This document shows, piece by piece, positions 8,049 through 15,560 of a stretch of 23,468 bases of DNA. The notes beneath the pieces were generated by a model. The model did not search any database. It saw nothing but the letters and a program-made list of their open reading frames with translations, and had not been told where the DNA came from. Within the stretch, counting starts at the first letter, position 1. Every line of letters begins with the position of its first letter. The DNA is from a bacterium (GTDB lineage Bacteria; Latescibacterota; UBA2968): positions 1 to 23,468 of the forward strand of contig JAPUJS010000148.1 in NCBI GenBank assembly GCA_027296045.1. The letters are read 5' to 3'. The translations under genes and the position numbers were made by a program.

Positions 8049-8204
8049 TTAGGTCAACAAATAGACCATCAGCAACACACTGCTGGCCACCAGCCAACTT
8101 GCCCACTGCAAAACCCGCCCCCGTTCACTCTTCATCCCGGACGCAACACATTGGGCGAGATAGCAGGCCGAAAAAACAAGAAAAATGACAATCCCCCAAA
8201 CCAT
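8049..8204 (-). CDS. Small two-helix membrane protein, 51 aa
   Basis: This open frame encodes 51 residues: a hydrophobic segment from residue 2 to about 22 (starting MVWGIVIFLVFSACYL), a short basic loop with KSERGR, and a second hydrophobic segment from about 33 to 51 ending VYLLT. The ATG is preceded by a near-perfect GAGGAGG at 8214-8220 with a 9-base spacer, one of the best ribosome sites in the window. It fills the gap between the oxidoreductase stop (25 bp upstream) and the DUF402 start (7 bp downstream), so it is almost certainly cotranscribed and coupled. I do not recognise the family. The predicted hairpin topology with a charged loop resembles small accessory subunits, but no function can be assigned. 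Confidence 0.72.
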   Translation of the reverse strand: MVWGIVIFLVFSACYLAQCVASGMKSERGRVLQWASWLVASSVLLMVYLLT

Positions 8205-8228
8205 AAACCAAAACCTCCTCTTTCCACA

Positions 8229-9278
8229 TCATCTGTTTAAACGGACAACCTCTCCAGTCTCTGAAGAAGCCACAATCGCATCGATTACCCGAAGGGCTTC
8301 CAGACATTCTGCCGGTTTTACCAGCAAGTCCTCCCCATCGGTCAAAACAGCGCCAATATTGTCGTAATACGTGCGGTAGCACCCTGCAACCGGCTGCACC
8401 GGCACATCCCGATGCCCCTTGCCTTCTCCGGCAATCCGCATCTGATATCGGGCCGGGTCTTCCGGAATGGCCACCCCATTTGTGCCCAATTTCATGGCCG
8501 CTTCCTGGGGGTCTACCCCATATTTACGAAAACTCCCTTTTTCAGCCCGCACGTGATACCGGGGTTTGGGAAACATCCAGATACTGCCCAGTTCAATCAT
8601 AAAGCGAACCCCATTTTCAAACACCAGATGAATCAGCGAACTGGACTCCACATCCGACTCGGCCTTAGAATACCGATACTGGTAATCGGCAAATACCAGC
8701 TCTACGGTGGGGCCGAACAATTGAAGCGCCTGATCCACAAGATGCGCTCCCCAATCTATCGTCCGGCCACCGCCGTGGGCCTTCCAGGCTCGCCACCCGC
8801 GATGAGGCCCGCCTGAGGCCGTAATATTCGACTCTATGGTATAAATTTCGCCAAGCGTCCCGTCGTCCAAAATCCGCTTTAAGGTCAAAAAATCTCCATC
8901 CCACCGTCGATTCTGAAACACACTCAAAAGCACCTGGTTTCGTTCCGCCGCCTGGATCATGGCCCGCCCTTCCGATTCGTTCAGACACATGATCTTATCG
9001 GTCACAAGATGTTTTCCGGCATCCATTGCCTGAATCGCCATTGGGGCATGGGTGTCGTGGGGCGTTGCCAGCACCACCAGATTGATGCGAGTATCGTTGA
9101 GCACGGCTTCATAATTGTCAAAGGTCTCGATTCCTTCAAAATCTGCTTTTGCTTGCGCCCTTTTTTCTTCCGTGCGGGAACACACGGCCAGCAGATTCAA
9201 TTCCGGTGCCAGATGGATCAGCGGGGCATGAAATACCTTTCCCCCCAAACCATATCCGACCAAGCCAACATGGACCAT
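8229..9278 (-). CDS. Gfo/Idh/MocA-family oxidoreductase
   Basis: The 349-residue protein starts with a Rossmann fold (VGLVGYGLGGKVFHAPLI), followed by VVLATPHDTHAPMA. The usual catalytic EKP is present as a variant, TDKIM near residue 94. The C-terminal alpha/beta domain carries the expected GGGRTIDWGAHLVDQALQLF segment with Asp and His of the active site. These enzymes oxidise or reduce sugars, inositols and related compounds with NAD(P). YGLGGKVFHAPL is typical of the YdgJ/GFO branch. ATG 9278 has a strong AAGGAGG site. It starts 17 bp after the methyltransferase stop and is followed by the small membrane protein. Substrate unknown. Confidence 0.92.
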   Translation of the reverse strand: MVHVGLVGYGLGGKVFHAPLIHLAPELNLLAVCSRTEEKRAQAKADFEGIETFDNYEAVLNDTRINLVVLATPHDTHAPMAIQAMDAGKHLVTDKIMCLNESEGRAMIQAAERNQVLLSVFQNRRWDGDFLTLKRILDDGTLGEIYTIESNITASGGPHRGWRAWKAHGGGRTIDWGAHLVDQALQLFGPTVELVFADYQYRYSKAESDVESSSLIHLVFENGVRFMIELGSIWMFPKPRYHVRAEKGSFRKYGVDPQEAAMKLGTNGVAIPEDPARYQMRIAGEGKGHRDVPVQPVAGCYRTYYDNIGAVLTDGEDLLVKPAECLEALRVIDAIVASSETGEVVRLNR

Positions 9279-9295
9279 ACCCCCTCCTTAACTTT

Positions 9296-10045
9296 CTACC
9301 TATCGTCCTCCTGGGCTTCCCCCGTCATGGGTACAAACCGCACCGAGATGATCTGTTTTTGACGCACACCTTCTTTGGTTTTCACCAGCAACCGGAGTTC
9401 CTGATCCTCTCTCCCCACCGGAATCACCATACGCCCGCCCACCTTCAACTGATCGACCAGCGGCTGCGGGATGTGGTCGGGGACAGCCGTGACCACAATC
9501 GCATCAAAAGGCGCTTCTTCTGGCCACCCTCTGTAGCCATCGCCGTGTCGAACCTTCACATGATCATAGCCCAGCGAGTGGAGCAACTGTGCCGAAGCAG
9601 TAGCCAGGGGTTCCAGGATTTCAATGCTGTACACCGCTTTTGCCAGTTCACCCAGCACGGCAGCCTGGTACCCCGACCCCGTCCCAACTTCCAGGACCCG
9701 ATCCTCTGGCCCGATGGCCACCAATTCGGTCATAATCCCGACAATATAAGGCTGGGAAATCGTCTGCCCTTCTGCAATGGGCAGTGCATTGTCGTCGTAT
9801 GCCCGTTCCTTCATATCAGACCGCACAAACAAATGGCGGGGCACCTTCCGAAGTGCATTCAGCACACGGGGGTCCTTCACCCCACGGTTTTCGATCTGGG
9901 TCAGAACCATCTTCTCGCGCATGGCACGAAACCTTGTCTCGTCATCCATGCCAACTTTGCCCTGCACATCCTGGCGGGTATCACATCCCAAGCCTGCCAG
10001 GACCAGAGCCAGGCTCCAAAAAATTCCCTGCTTCAAAACCAGCAT
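9296..10045 (-). CDS. pcm: Protein-L-isoaspartate O-methyltransferase with putative lipoprotein signal
   Basis: The 249-residue product carries the full PIMT core, which methylates isoaspartyl residues with SAM to start repair of aged proteins. Seen are MVLTQIENRGVKDPRVL near 46-62, the signature DDNALPIAEGQTISQP at 84-99, SAM motif I VLEVGTGSGYQAAVL at 117-131, and the later DAIVVTAVPDHIPQPL. Unusually, it starts with a charged residue and a hydrophobic stretch ending ALVLAGLGC at Cys21, like a lipoprotein signal (the -3 position is a less usual Gly). The family core is normally cytosolic. The ATG at 10045 has GAGG only 2 bases away; TTG at codon 4 would give better spacing and still keep the signal. 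An intrinsic terminator ends just upstream, and the oxidoreductase follows after 17 bp. Confidence 0.9.
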   Translation of the reverse strand: MLVLKQGIFWSLALVLAGLGCDTRQDVQGKVGMDDETRFRAMREKMVLTQIENRGVKDPRVLNALRKVPRHLFVRSDMKERAYDDNALPIAEGQTISQPYIVGIMTELVAIGPEDRVLEVGTGSGYQAAVLGELAKAVYSIEILEPLATASAQLLHSLGYDHVKVRHGDGYRGWPEEAPFDAIVVTAVPDHIPQPLVDQLKVGGRMVIPVGREDQELRLLVKTKEGVRQKQIISVRFVPMTGEAQEDDR

Positions 10046-10061
10046 GGCCTCACAATGACAG

Positions 10062-10091
10062 AAAAAAGGCCGCCTCGGGTGAGACGGCCTT
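10062..10091 (-). terminator. Intrinsic terminator after the sorting-domain protein
   Basis: The arms AAGGCCG and CGGCCTT, with an inner CTC/GAG and one C-A mismatch, form a GC-rich hairpin with a 4-base loop. On the minus strand it is followed by six U residues. It begins 21 bp past the stop of the sorting-domain gene and ends only about 16 bp before the methyltransferase start codon. Confidence 0.85.
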
Positions 10092-10112
10092 GAAATTGCA
10101 ACCGGTAGACAT

Positions 10113-10922
10113 TTATTTCAGCAACATCATCCGAAGGGTCTTCACATAGCTTCCAGACTGCAACCGATACATATAAACACCGCTGGCGACCTGATGTCCC
10201 AGTGCGTTCTTGCCATCCCACACAGCTGTGTGGAATCCGGCATCCAGGTTTTCGTCCACCAATGTGCGGACTTCCTGACCCAGCAGATTGTAAACCACTA
10301 TCTTGACACGTCCTACCTCAGGCAGTTGATAGTTAATGGTGGTGTTCGGATTGAAAGGATTGGGCATATTCTGATCCAATCCGTAGTCGTCCGGGATCGC
10401 TTTTAGATTCCCGATCTCGATATTTTGCACCAAATCGACGCCACCGACCAGATCGACAAGCACGCCTTCCAGGATCTGAAAATCGGTGGGCAAGGGGATC
10501 TCAACGGTTTTGAACTTGAAATCGACCAGATCGCCGGTTCCCTGAGCAGACTCGCCGTCCACCTTCATTGCGCCCACATCGATCTTACCCGGCGTCTTAT
10601 TAGAAGACAGAAACAGGGCCTGCTGTCCACTGCCTGTCTCCAGCAGGCTTCCGTTGACTTCTTTGGCTTCCACAAATTCGTATTTGGCCGGATCAAATTG
10701 CAAACTAAATCCATAGCCTTTCAACAATTTGCTTTCTGTCAGCGAAACGCGCACGGTCAAAAATCCGTCTTCCTGGACCGCGTTAGGAGCACGTTTCAGC
10801 ACCATACCCGCAAACCCATTTTCGCCCCCCCGAATATCCAACCCTGTGGTCAAATCACCTGCAAAAGAAACGCCTGTCAGTATCAAACTGACGCAAACGA
10901 GCCAAGAAGAAATCCGTTTCAT
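10113..10922 (-). CDS. Secreted cohesin-like protein with Por/type IX-like C-terminal sorting domain
   Basis: The 269-residue protein has a signal peptide (MKRISSWLVCVSLILTGVSF, cleavage near residue 21). A beta-sandwich follows at about 50-165 that resembles a cohesin domain: VRVSLTESKLLKGYGFSLQF, DPAKYEFVEA, and a late DLVDFKFKT strand. The C-terminal region from about 187 is a FlgD-Ig-like/T9SS type A sorting domain: NMPNPFNPNTTINYQLPE, VYNLLGQEVRTLV, AGFHTAVWDGKN, ASGVYMYRL, ending RMMLLK. Such tails in FCB-group bacteria direct export through the Por system and are often processed at the surface. ATG 10922 follows GGAGG with an 8-base spacer. It has its own promoter and terminator, so it is monocistronic or nearly so. 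The cohesin assignment is moderate; the sorting domain is strong. Confidence 0.88.
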   Translation of the reverse strand: MKRISSWLVCVSLILTGVSFAGDLTTGLDIRGGENGFAGMVLKRAPNAVQEDGFLTVRVSLTESKLLKGYGFSLQFDPAKYEFVEAKEVNGSLLETGSGQQALFLSSNKTPGKIDVGAMKVDGESAQGTGDLVDFKFKTVEIPLPTDFQILEGVLVDLVGGVDLVQNIEIGNLKAIPDDYGLDQNMPNPFNPNTTINYQLPEVGRVKIVVYNLLGQEVRTLVDENLDAGFHTAVWDGKNALGHQVASGVYMYRLQSGSYVKTLRMMLLK

Positions 10923-11006
10923 ATCCGCTACCTCCAATCCCCTAAGGAGTCTTTGTAATGTAAGGTCTCTTTCATATTATCGGCTGCAAAAAAAAAGTAT
11001 AAAACA

Positions 11007-11035
11007 AATTTACGACTTACACCCTGTAGTGTCAA
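11007..11035 (-). promoter_or_regulatory. Promoter of the sorting-domain protein gene
   Basis: A perfect -35 box TTGACA (11030-11035) is followed after exactly 17 bp by TAAATT (11007-11012, 4/6). Transcription would start near 11000, about 78 nt upstream of the ATG at 10922. The surrounding stretch to 11130 is AT-rich and otherwise gene-free. Confidence 0.6.
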
Positions 11036-11130
11036 CCGATTTTTTAAAAGGGTGCAATGGTTTTAGGATACATTTTCACCCCGGGCAATAAAGAATATAA
11101 TTTATTGTTTTACGTTTATTAATTCAATTT

Positions 11131-12627
11131 TCAACCCGAAAAATAGGCCTCAATTTCTCCAATCAACCCCGGAATCGAAATCTCGTCCTCTGCAGGTTCG
11201 GCAACCACCCGAAACCCGTGCTTCCGAGCAGTAGCAGATGTTTTGGGTCCAATACAGGCGGCCGGGATACCTGTAACAACGGTTTTCAGGGCATTTTCCC
11301 CCACCATTGCAACCAGATTTTGCACCGTAGAAGAACTCGAGAATGTCACCAGATCTACCGTGTCCCAATCCATCCTTTCCGGCCAGCCTTCCGGCCGAAC
11401 CGTACGGTACGCGACGACCTCTTCCACTTCCCCACCCAGATCCTGCAATTTTGCGCCAACCGCCTCTCCCATCACCTCGGGACGCACGACAAGAACCCGC
11501 TGTCCAGACAGGATCTGGCTTTCGAATGCCTCCACCAACCCCTCAGAAAGGTGCCGCTCGGGACACACGTCCACCTGTAAATAATAGGTCTGTACCTTTT
11601 GGGCTGTCGCAGGCCCTACCACAGCGATCTTGACCCCCTTCAAAATTCGCAAATCCTTTCCCTGACTCAAAATGCGTTCAAAAAACCGTTCGACCCCATT
11701 GGAACTGGTAAAAACCAGCCAATCAAAAAGACCGACCCTCTCAATCGCCCGATCCACTGGCACCCAGTCCTCTGGATCGTCAATCTGAACGGTCGGGACT
11801 TCCAAAACATCACTTCCCAGTACGGACAACCCCTCCACCAGACTGCTTGCCTGGTCTCGCGACCGCGTGACCACAATGCGTCGCCCAAAAAGAGGCCGGT
11901 TTTCAAACCAGGATAAATCCAGGCTTGCAACCTCCCCTACAACGATCACCGCCGGATTCTGGACCTCCACCTCTCCCAGATCTCCCAGGCAAGTTCGTTT
12001 CGTCTTTTGCACAGACAACGTGCCCCATTGAATCGCCGTAACCGGTGTGTCTGGATGACGTCCGGCCTTCATCAGTCGATTTGCAATCTCACCACGCTTG
12101 CGGGTGCCCATCAGGATCAACAGCGTGCCTCCGGCCTTTGCAAGAGTCTCCCAATCTACCTCGTCCTGACCTTCCAGGGCCGCCGTCGTTCCGGTCACCA
12201 CCGTTACGTGCGTCGACAACCCCCGGTGCGTCACAGGAATCCCCGCATAGGCTGGAGCGGCAAATGCACTGCTGATTCCCGGCACAATTTCAAACTCAAT
12301 ACCAGCTCGCTTCAGCACCTCCGCTTCCTCTCCGCCACGCCCAAATACGATGGGATCTCCACCCTTTAACCGCACCACACAACAGCCGCTGGTTGCACGG
12401 TCTATCATCAATTGATTGATCTCGTCTTGCTGCACCCGCTGAAATCCCGGCTTTTTTTCTACATTAATCCGCTCACATTCGTCCGGAGCGTGAACCAAAA
12501 GCGCCGGATTGGCCAGACCGTCATAAAGAATGACATCTGCCTGCTGAATGGCCTGCATCCCTTTCACGGTGATCAACCCCGGATCGCCGGGACCAGCACC
12601 AACCAGAAGAACCTTCCCCTTGCTCAT
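11131..12627 (-). CDS. cobA-hemD: Uroporphyrinogen-III C-methyltransferase / uroporphyrinogen-III synthase fusion (CobA-HemD)
   Basis: The 498-residue protein joins two tetrapyrrole enzymes. Residues 1 to about 245 are SUMT, which methylates uroporphyrinogen III at C2 and C7 with SAM: VGAGPGDPGLIT, VRLKGGDPIVFGRGGEE, PGISSAFAAPAYAGIPVTHRG and VVTGTT are all present. Residues from about 255 form HemD, which closes and inverts ring D: RRIVVTRSRDQASSL, FTSSNGVERFF, VGPATAQKV and the late TFSSSSTV and IGPKTSATARKHG match. This fusion is known in several phyla and channels hydroxymethylbilane to precorrin-2. ATG 12627 has AAAGGG upstream; the in-frame extension to 12675 would read back through the hemC terminator. 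It follows hemC in the hem cluster. Confidence 0.96.
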   Translation of the reverse strand: MSKGKVLLVGAGPGDPGLITVKGMQAIQQADVILYDGLANPALLVHAPDECERINVEKKPGFQRVQQDEINQLMIDRATSGCCVVRLKGGDPIVFGRGGEEAEVLKRAGIEFEIVPGISSAFAAPAYAGIPVTHRGLSTHVTVVTGTTAALEGQDEVDWETLAKAGGTLLILMGTRKRGEIANRLMKAGRHPDTPVTAIQWGTLSVQKTKRTCLGDLGEVEVQNPAVIVVGEVASLDLSWFENRPLFGRRIVVTRSRDQASSLVEGLSVLGSDVLEVPTVQIDDPEDWVPVDRAIERVGLFDWLVFTSSNGVERFFERILSQGKDLRILKGVKIAVVGPATAQKVQTYYLQVDVCPERHLSEGLVEAFESQILSGQRVLVVRPEVMGEAVGAKLQDLGGEVEEVVAYRTVRPEGWPERMDWDTVDLVTFSSSSTVQNLVAMVGENALKTVVTGIPAACIGPKTSATARKHGFRVVAEPAEDEISIPGLIGEIEAYFSG

Positions 12628-12639
12628 ACTGCCCTTTCG

Positions 12640-12668
12640 AAAAAAAAAGGACGGTGTCTGGCCGTCCT
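12640..12668 (-). terminator. Intrinsic terminator between hemC and cobA-hemD
   Basis: A perfect 7-bp stem AGGACGG/CCGTCCT with a 7-base loop is followed on the minus strand by nine U residues, a textbook intrinsic terminator. The stem begins 3 bp past the hemC stop, and the U-tract runs almost into the ribosome site of cobA-hemD, whose ATG is 12 bases further on. A weak promoter-like pair (TTGAAG at 12714-12719, TATTCT at 12691-12696, 17-bp spacer) lies upstream inside hemC, so the hairpin could act as an attenuator for the downstream gene. Confidence 0.88.
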
Positions 12669-12671
12669 GTA

Positions 12672-13598
12672 TCAATCTGCAAGCTCCAGAAGAATATCAT
12701 CTGCCCCGCGTTCCTTCAACGCAAGCGCGACTTTCTCCCCCAGTTTTTCCGGTGACAACCCATTTTCTCCCAGACAAATCCGGAGCAAGCGTTTACCGTC
12801 TGTGCTCGCCACCATTCCATCGAGGGTCAGAACACCGTGCTCAAGCCGGGCCCAACCTCCAATCGGTACGCGGCACCCACCGCCCAGGACCTGGAGCATT
12901 TCTCGTTCTGCGGTGATCGCCTGTTGCGTTTCCAAATCGTTCAAACCATCGACCGAGACCTGAACCCTTTCATCCCCCTCTCGGATCTCAATCCCCAGTG
13001 CGCCCTGTCCGGGTGCAGGAAGCATCCGTCCTTCATCCAGCACCTCTGTAATCCGATCCCCCAGTCCCAGGCGGTGCAACCCGGCAGATGCCAGAATAAT
13101 ACCGTCGAGTCCTTCCGTTTCCAGTTTGCGAAGTCGGGTATCCACATTTCCCCGGATGCCTTCTACTTGCAGATCTGCCCGCAACCATAGAAGCTGCGCC
13201 TGACGCCTCAAACTGCCAGTCCCGATCCGAGCGCCTTTCTTCAGGCTTTCCAGGTCTCCCCCTTCTCGAGCAATCAGGGCATCCTGCACATCCGCTCGAG
13301 GGCTAATCGCGCCAAGCACCAGCCCCGTAGGAAGCACGGTTGGCAAGTCCTTCAGGCTATGCACGGCCAGGTCGATTTGCCCTTTCAGAAGCGCTTCTTC
13401 AATTTCCTTGGTCCAGACCTCTTTTCCCCCCATTTGGGCAAGCGGTGCACTAGCAAGGCGATCGCCGGTTGTGCGAATCACTTCGATCTCAACATGCAGC
13501 CCGGGATAATGGGTTTCGAGTGTTTCTTTGGCCCAATTTGCCTGCCAAAGGGCAAGCGGGCTGCCACGCGTGCCAACAACCAGTCGACCGGTCGTCAT
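12672..13598 (-). CDS. hemC: Hydroxymethylbilane synthase (porphobilinogen deaminase)
   Basis: HemC polymerises four porphobilinogens to hydroxymethylbilane. The 308-residue protein has the N-terminal GTRGSPLALWQA, HSLKDLP with the catalytic Asp84, GTGSLRRQAQ near 127-135, GNVDTRLRKL, LPAPGQGALGIE, and GGGCRVPIGG with Cys242, which carries the dipyrromethane cofactor. Start ATG 13598 overlaps the hemA stop by 4 bp (ATGA), so the two genes are translationally coupled. The frame is open upstream to 13640 but those residues are not family-like. A strong terminator follows the stop at once. Confidence 0.97.
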   Translation of the reverse strand: MTTGRLVVGTRGSPLALWQANWAKETLETHYPGLHVEIEVIRTTGDRLASAPLAQMGGKEVWTKEIEEALLKGQIDLAVHSLKDLPTVLPTGLVLGAISPRADVQDALIAREGGDLESLKKGARIGTGSLRRQAQLLWLRADLQVEGIRGNVDTRLRKLETEGLDGIILASAGLHRLGLGDRITEVLDEGRMLPAPGQGALGIEIREGDERVQVSVDGLNDLETQQAITAEREMLQVLGGGCRVPIGGWARLEHGVLTLDGMVASTDGKRLLRICLGENGLSPEKLGEKVALALKERGADDILLELAD

Positions 13599-14917
13599 GA
13601 CCGCACCCGATCCGGGGTCAGTTCGGCAGTCGTATCCCACTTTGTTTTTTCCACCTCTTGAAGATTGAGGTCAAAAAGATGGGCAAGCGACTCCACATGC
13701 GAGAGCGCATCTCCCACTTCGGCTACTTCCTTCAACCGAGTAATCGGGCTATGTAAGAGCTTGTTCATATACCGCCGTATAACATCGGTGACCTGAGCCT
13801 TCTGGTCTTCGGTCAAATCCGTTAACTTGGCGCGGTCGAGTTCGGCCGTCATCAGACCCTGAAAATGGGATCGCAATGCGACAATTGCGGGCACGACGCC
13901 CAGGGAATTTTGCCAGGCCAGGAAAGCCGCCACTTCTTCCTCCAAGATCACCTCCGCCTTTTTTGCTTCCTGTTGGCGTTTTTGCAGATTGGCCCCAACC
14001 ACCGACTCCAGATCGTCAATATCGTACAAAAACACGTTGTAAAGCTCCCCTGCATCCGGGTCAATATCTCGGGGAATTGCAATATCGATCAGAAACATCG
14101 GCCGATTTTTTCTGCGCTGCATCGCCCCTGCTACCTGGTCGCGATACAAAATCGGATCTTCGGAACTGGTCGAACTGATGACCACATCGGCCCGATGTAA
14201 CTGTTCCATGGCTTCCTGCCAGGGAATGGCTTGCCCGTTGATCCGTTCGGCCAAATTTTTCGCCCTTTCCAAAGTGCGACTGGACACGATCAGCGAAGAC
14301 ACACCGTTTTCCACCAGATGTCTTGCAGTCAACTCACTCATTTCCCCAGCGCCCAAAACAAATGCGACCTGCCCCTCCAGGTCTCCAAATATCTTCTTGG
14401 CCAATTCGACGGCCGCAAAACTTACCGAAACCGCACCCGTCCCAATTTCCGTTTCCGTCCGGGCCCTTTTCGAAGCTTCGGTTGCCGACCGGAACAACCG
14501 GTTCAAAATCGTTCTACTGACCCCGGCCTCCATCGCCGCTTCGCCTGCATCTTTCACCTGTCCGGCAATCTGGGGTTCGCCCATGATCAATGAATCCAGA
14601 CCGGAAGCCACTTCAAACAGATGCCGAATGGCTCTCCCATCGGTATAGGTAAAAAGATGCTTTTTCAATACGGAAGCCTTCAGCTCACTCCATTCACTCA
14701 AAACCGCCACCACACCCTCAAACGCCAGATCCGGTTGATCGGTTACCAAATAGGCTTCTGTCCGATTGCAGGTCGATAACATCCCACACTCCGAAACCCC
14801 TTTTAGGGCGTGAAGACGTGGCAAAACCGACTGTAAGGTCTGGGGCAAAACAGCAACCCCGTCCCGTATCTCAACCGGGGCGGTTCGATGGCTTAATCCG
14901 ACAACGACAATAGACAT
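13595..14917 (-). CDS. hemA: Glutamyl-tRNA reductase
   Basis: HemA reduces glutamyl-tRNA to glutamate-1-semialdehyde with NADPH, the first committed step of the C5 tetrapyrrole route. The 440-residue protein starts VVGLSHRTAPVEIR, has the catalytic Cys50 in LSTCNRTEAY, SGLDSLIMGEPQIAGQVK near 105-122, the Rossmann loop FVLGAGEMSELTARHL, and SSRTLERAKNLA. The C-terminal dimerisation helix includes NKLLHSPITRLKE. It overlaps the end of the siroheme gene by 25 bp; its ATG is preceded by AAGGTG inside that gene. It is coupled to hemC at the other end. No hemL lies in the window. Confidence 0.98.
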   Translation of the reverse strand: MSIVVVGLSHRTAPVEIRDGVAVLPQTLQSVLPRLHALKGVSECGMLSTCNRTEAYLVTDQPDLAFEGVVAVLSEWSELKASVLKKHLFTYTDGRAIRHLFEVASGLDSLIMGEPQIAGQVKDAGEAAMEAGVSRTILNRLFRSATEASKRARTETEIGTGAVSVSFAAVELAKKIFGDLEGQVAFVLGAGEMSELTARHLVENGVSSLIVSSRTLERAKNLAERINGQAIPWQEAMEQLHRADVVISSTSSEDPILYRDQVAGAMQRRKNRPMFLIDIAIPRDIDPDAGELYNVFLYDIDDLESVVGANLQKRQQEAKKAEVILEEEVAAFLAWQNSLGVVPAIVALRSHFQGLMTAELDRAKLTDLTEDQKAQVTDVIRRYMNKLLHSPITRLKEVAEVGDALSHVESLAHLFDLNLQEVEKTKWDTTAELTPDRVRS

Positions 14918-15546
14918 GTGTTCACCTTCTCTTCAATCTGGTCCCACTTTCCCTGCCGAACCAATTCAACGGTTGACCATGTTACGACAGCTTTCCAAAC
15001 GGCCCTTCGCTTTTGCGGTGCGTCCGAAAATGTCGTCTGGATCTGTTCCCGCAACTCCCCCAACCAGGAAATCAACTCCTCATGTTCAGGCCCCAGCAGA
15101 TCGTACAAACGGTCCCGCACCATTTGGGCATAGGCCGGGCTGTTCCCGCCTGTAGAAACCCCGATCTGAAGCGGGCCTCGCCGGAGGATTGCAGGAACGA
15201 CAAAATCGCTGGGAACTGTAGATTGTGCTGCATTTGCCCAGGCACCAAGGGCACGGGCTTCCTGGACAACGCGCCGATTCACGCTCTCGTCATCTGTTGC
15301 GGCAAACACAAGTACACTTCCTCCTAGATCGTCCGGACGAAACGCTCGATGGATCCACGCAATGCGCCCTTCCCGAAAAAGGGCCTCCAGCCCTGCTGTC
15401 ACCACCGGGCTCACGACCGTCACCCGGCCCTCTGCCTGCAGCAATCCGCGGACCTTCCTCTCTCCCACGCTTCCGCCTCCCACAACCAGACACGGCCGCC
15501 CTTTCAGATCCAGAAAAATGGGATAATAAACCTGGGAATCGCCCAT
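14893..15546 (-). CDS. sirC: Precorrin-2 dehydrogenase / sirohydrochlorin ferrochelatase (siroheme synthase N-domain)
   Basis: The 217-residue protein matches the CysG N-terminal/Met8/SirC family, which oxidises precorrin-2 with NAD and, in bifunctional members, inserts iron to make siroheme. It opens YYPIFLDLKGRPCLVVGGGSV, with the NAD loop GGGSVGERKV at about 23-32. FAATDDESVNRRV and the conserved STGGNSPAYAQMVRDRL follow. The methyltransferase half of CysG is absent but is supplied by the CobA-HemD protein of the cluster, so the two together complete the CysG reactions. ATG 15546 follows AAGGTGAG. It starts 14 bp after the HemX-like gene and overlaps hemA. Whether it also has ferrochelatase activity cannot be told. 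Confidence 0.94.
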   Translation of the reverse strand: MGDSQVYYPIFLDLKGRPCLVVGGGSVGERKVRGLLQAEGRVTVVSPVVTAGLEALFREGRIAWIHRAFRPDDLGGSVLVFAATDDESVNRRVVQEARALGAWANAAQSTVPSDFVVPAILRRGPLQIGVSTGGNSPAYAQMVRDRLYDLLGPEHEELISWLGELREQIQTTFSDAPQKRRAVWKAVVTWSTVELVRQGKWDQIEEKVNTCLLSLSD

Positions 15547-15560
15547 CGCTCACCTTAAAA

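Noticed and set aside
9149..10093. Plus-strand frame of 314 aa across the methyltransferase gene
   Set aside because: Antisense to a gene with clear PIMT motifs; no start signal or domain.
11086..11107. AT-rich inverted repeat CAATAAA/TTTATTG downstream of cobA-hemD
   Set aside because: Weak all-AT stem with no U-tract on the minus strand; not persuasive as a terminator.
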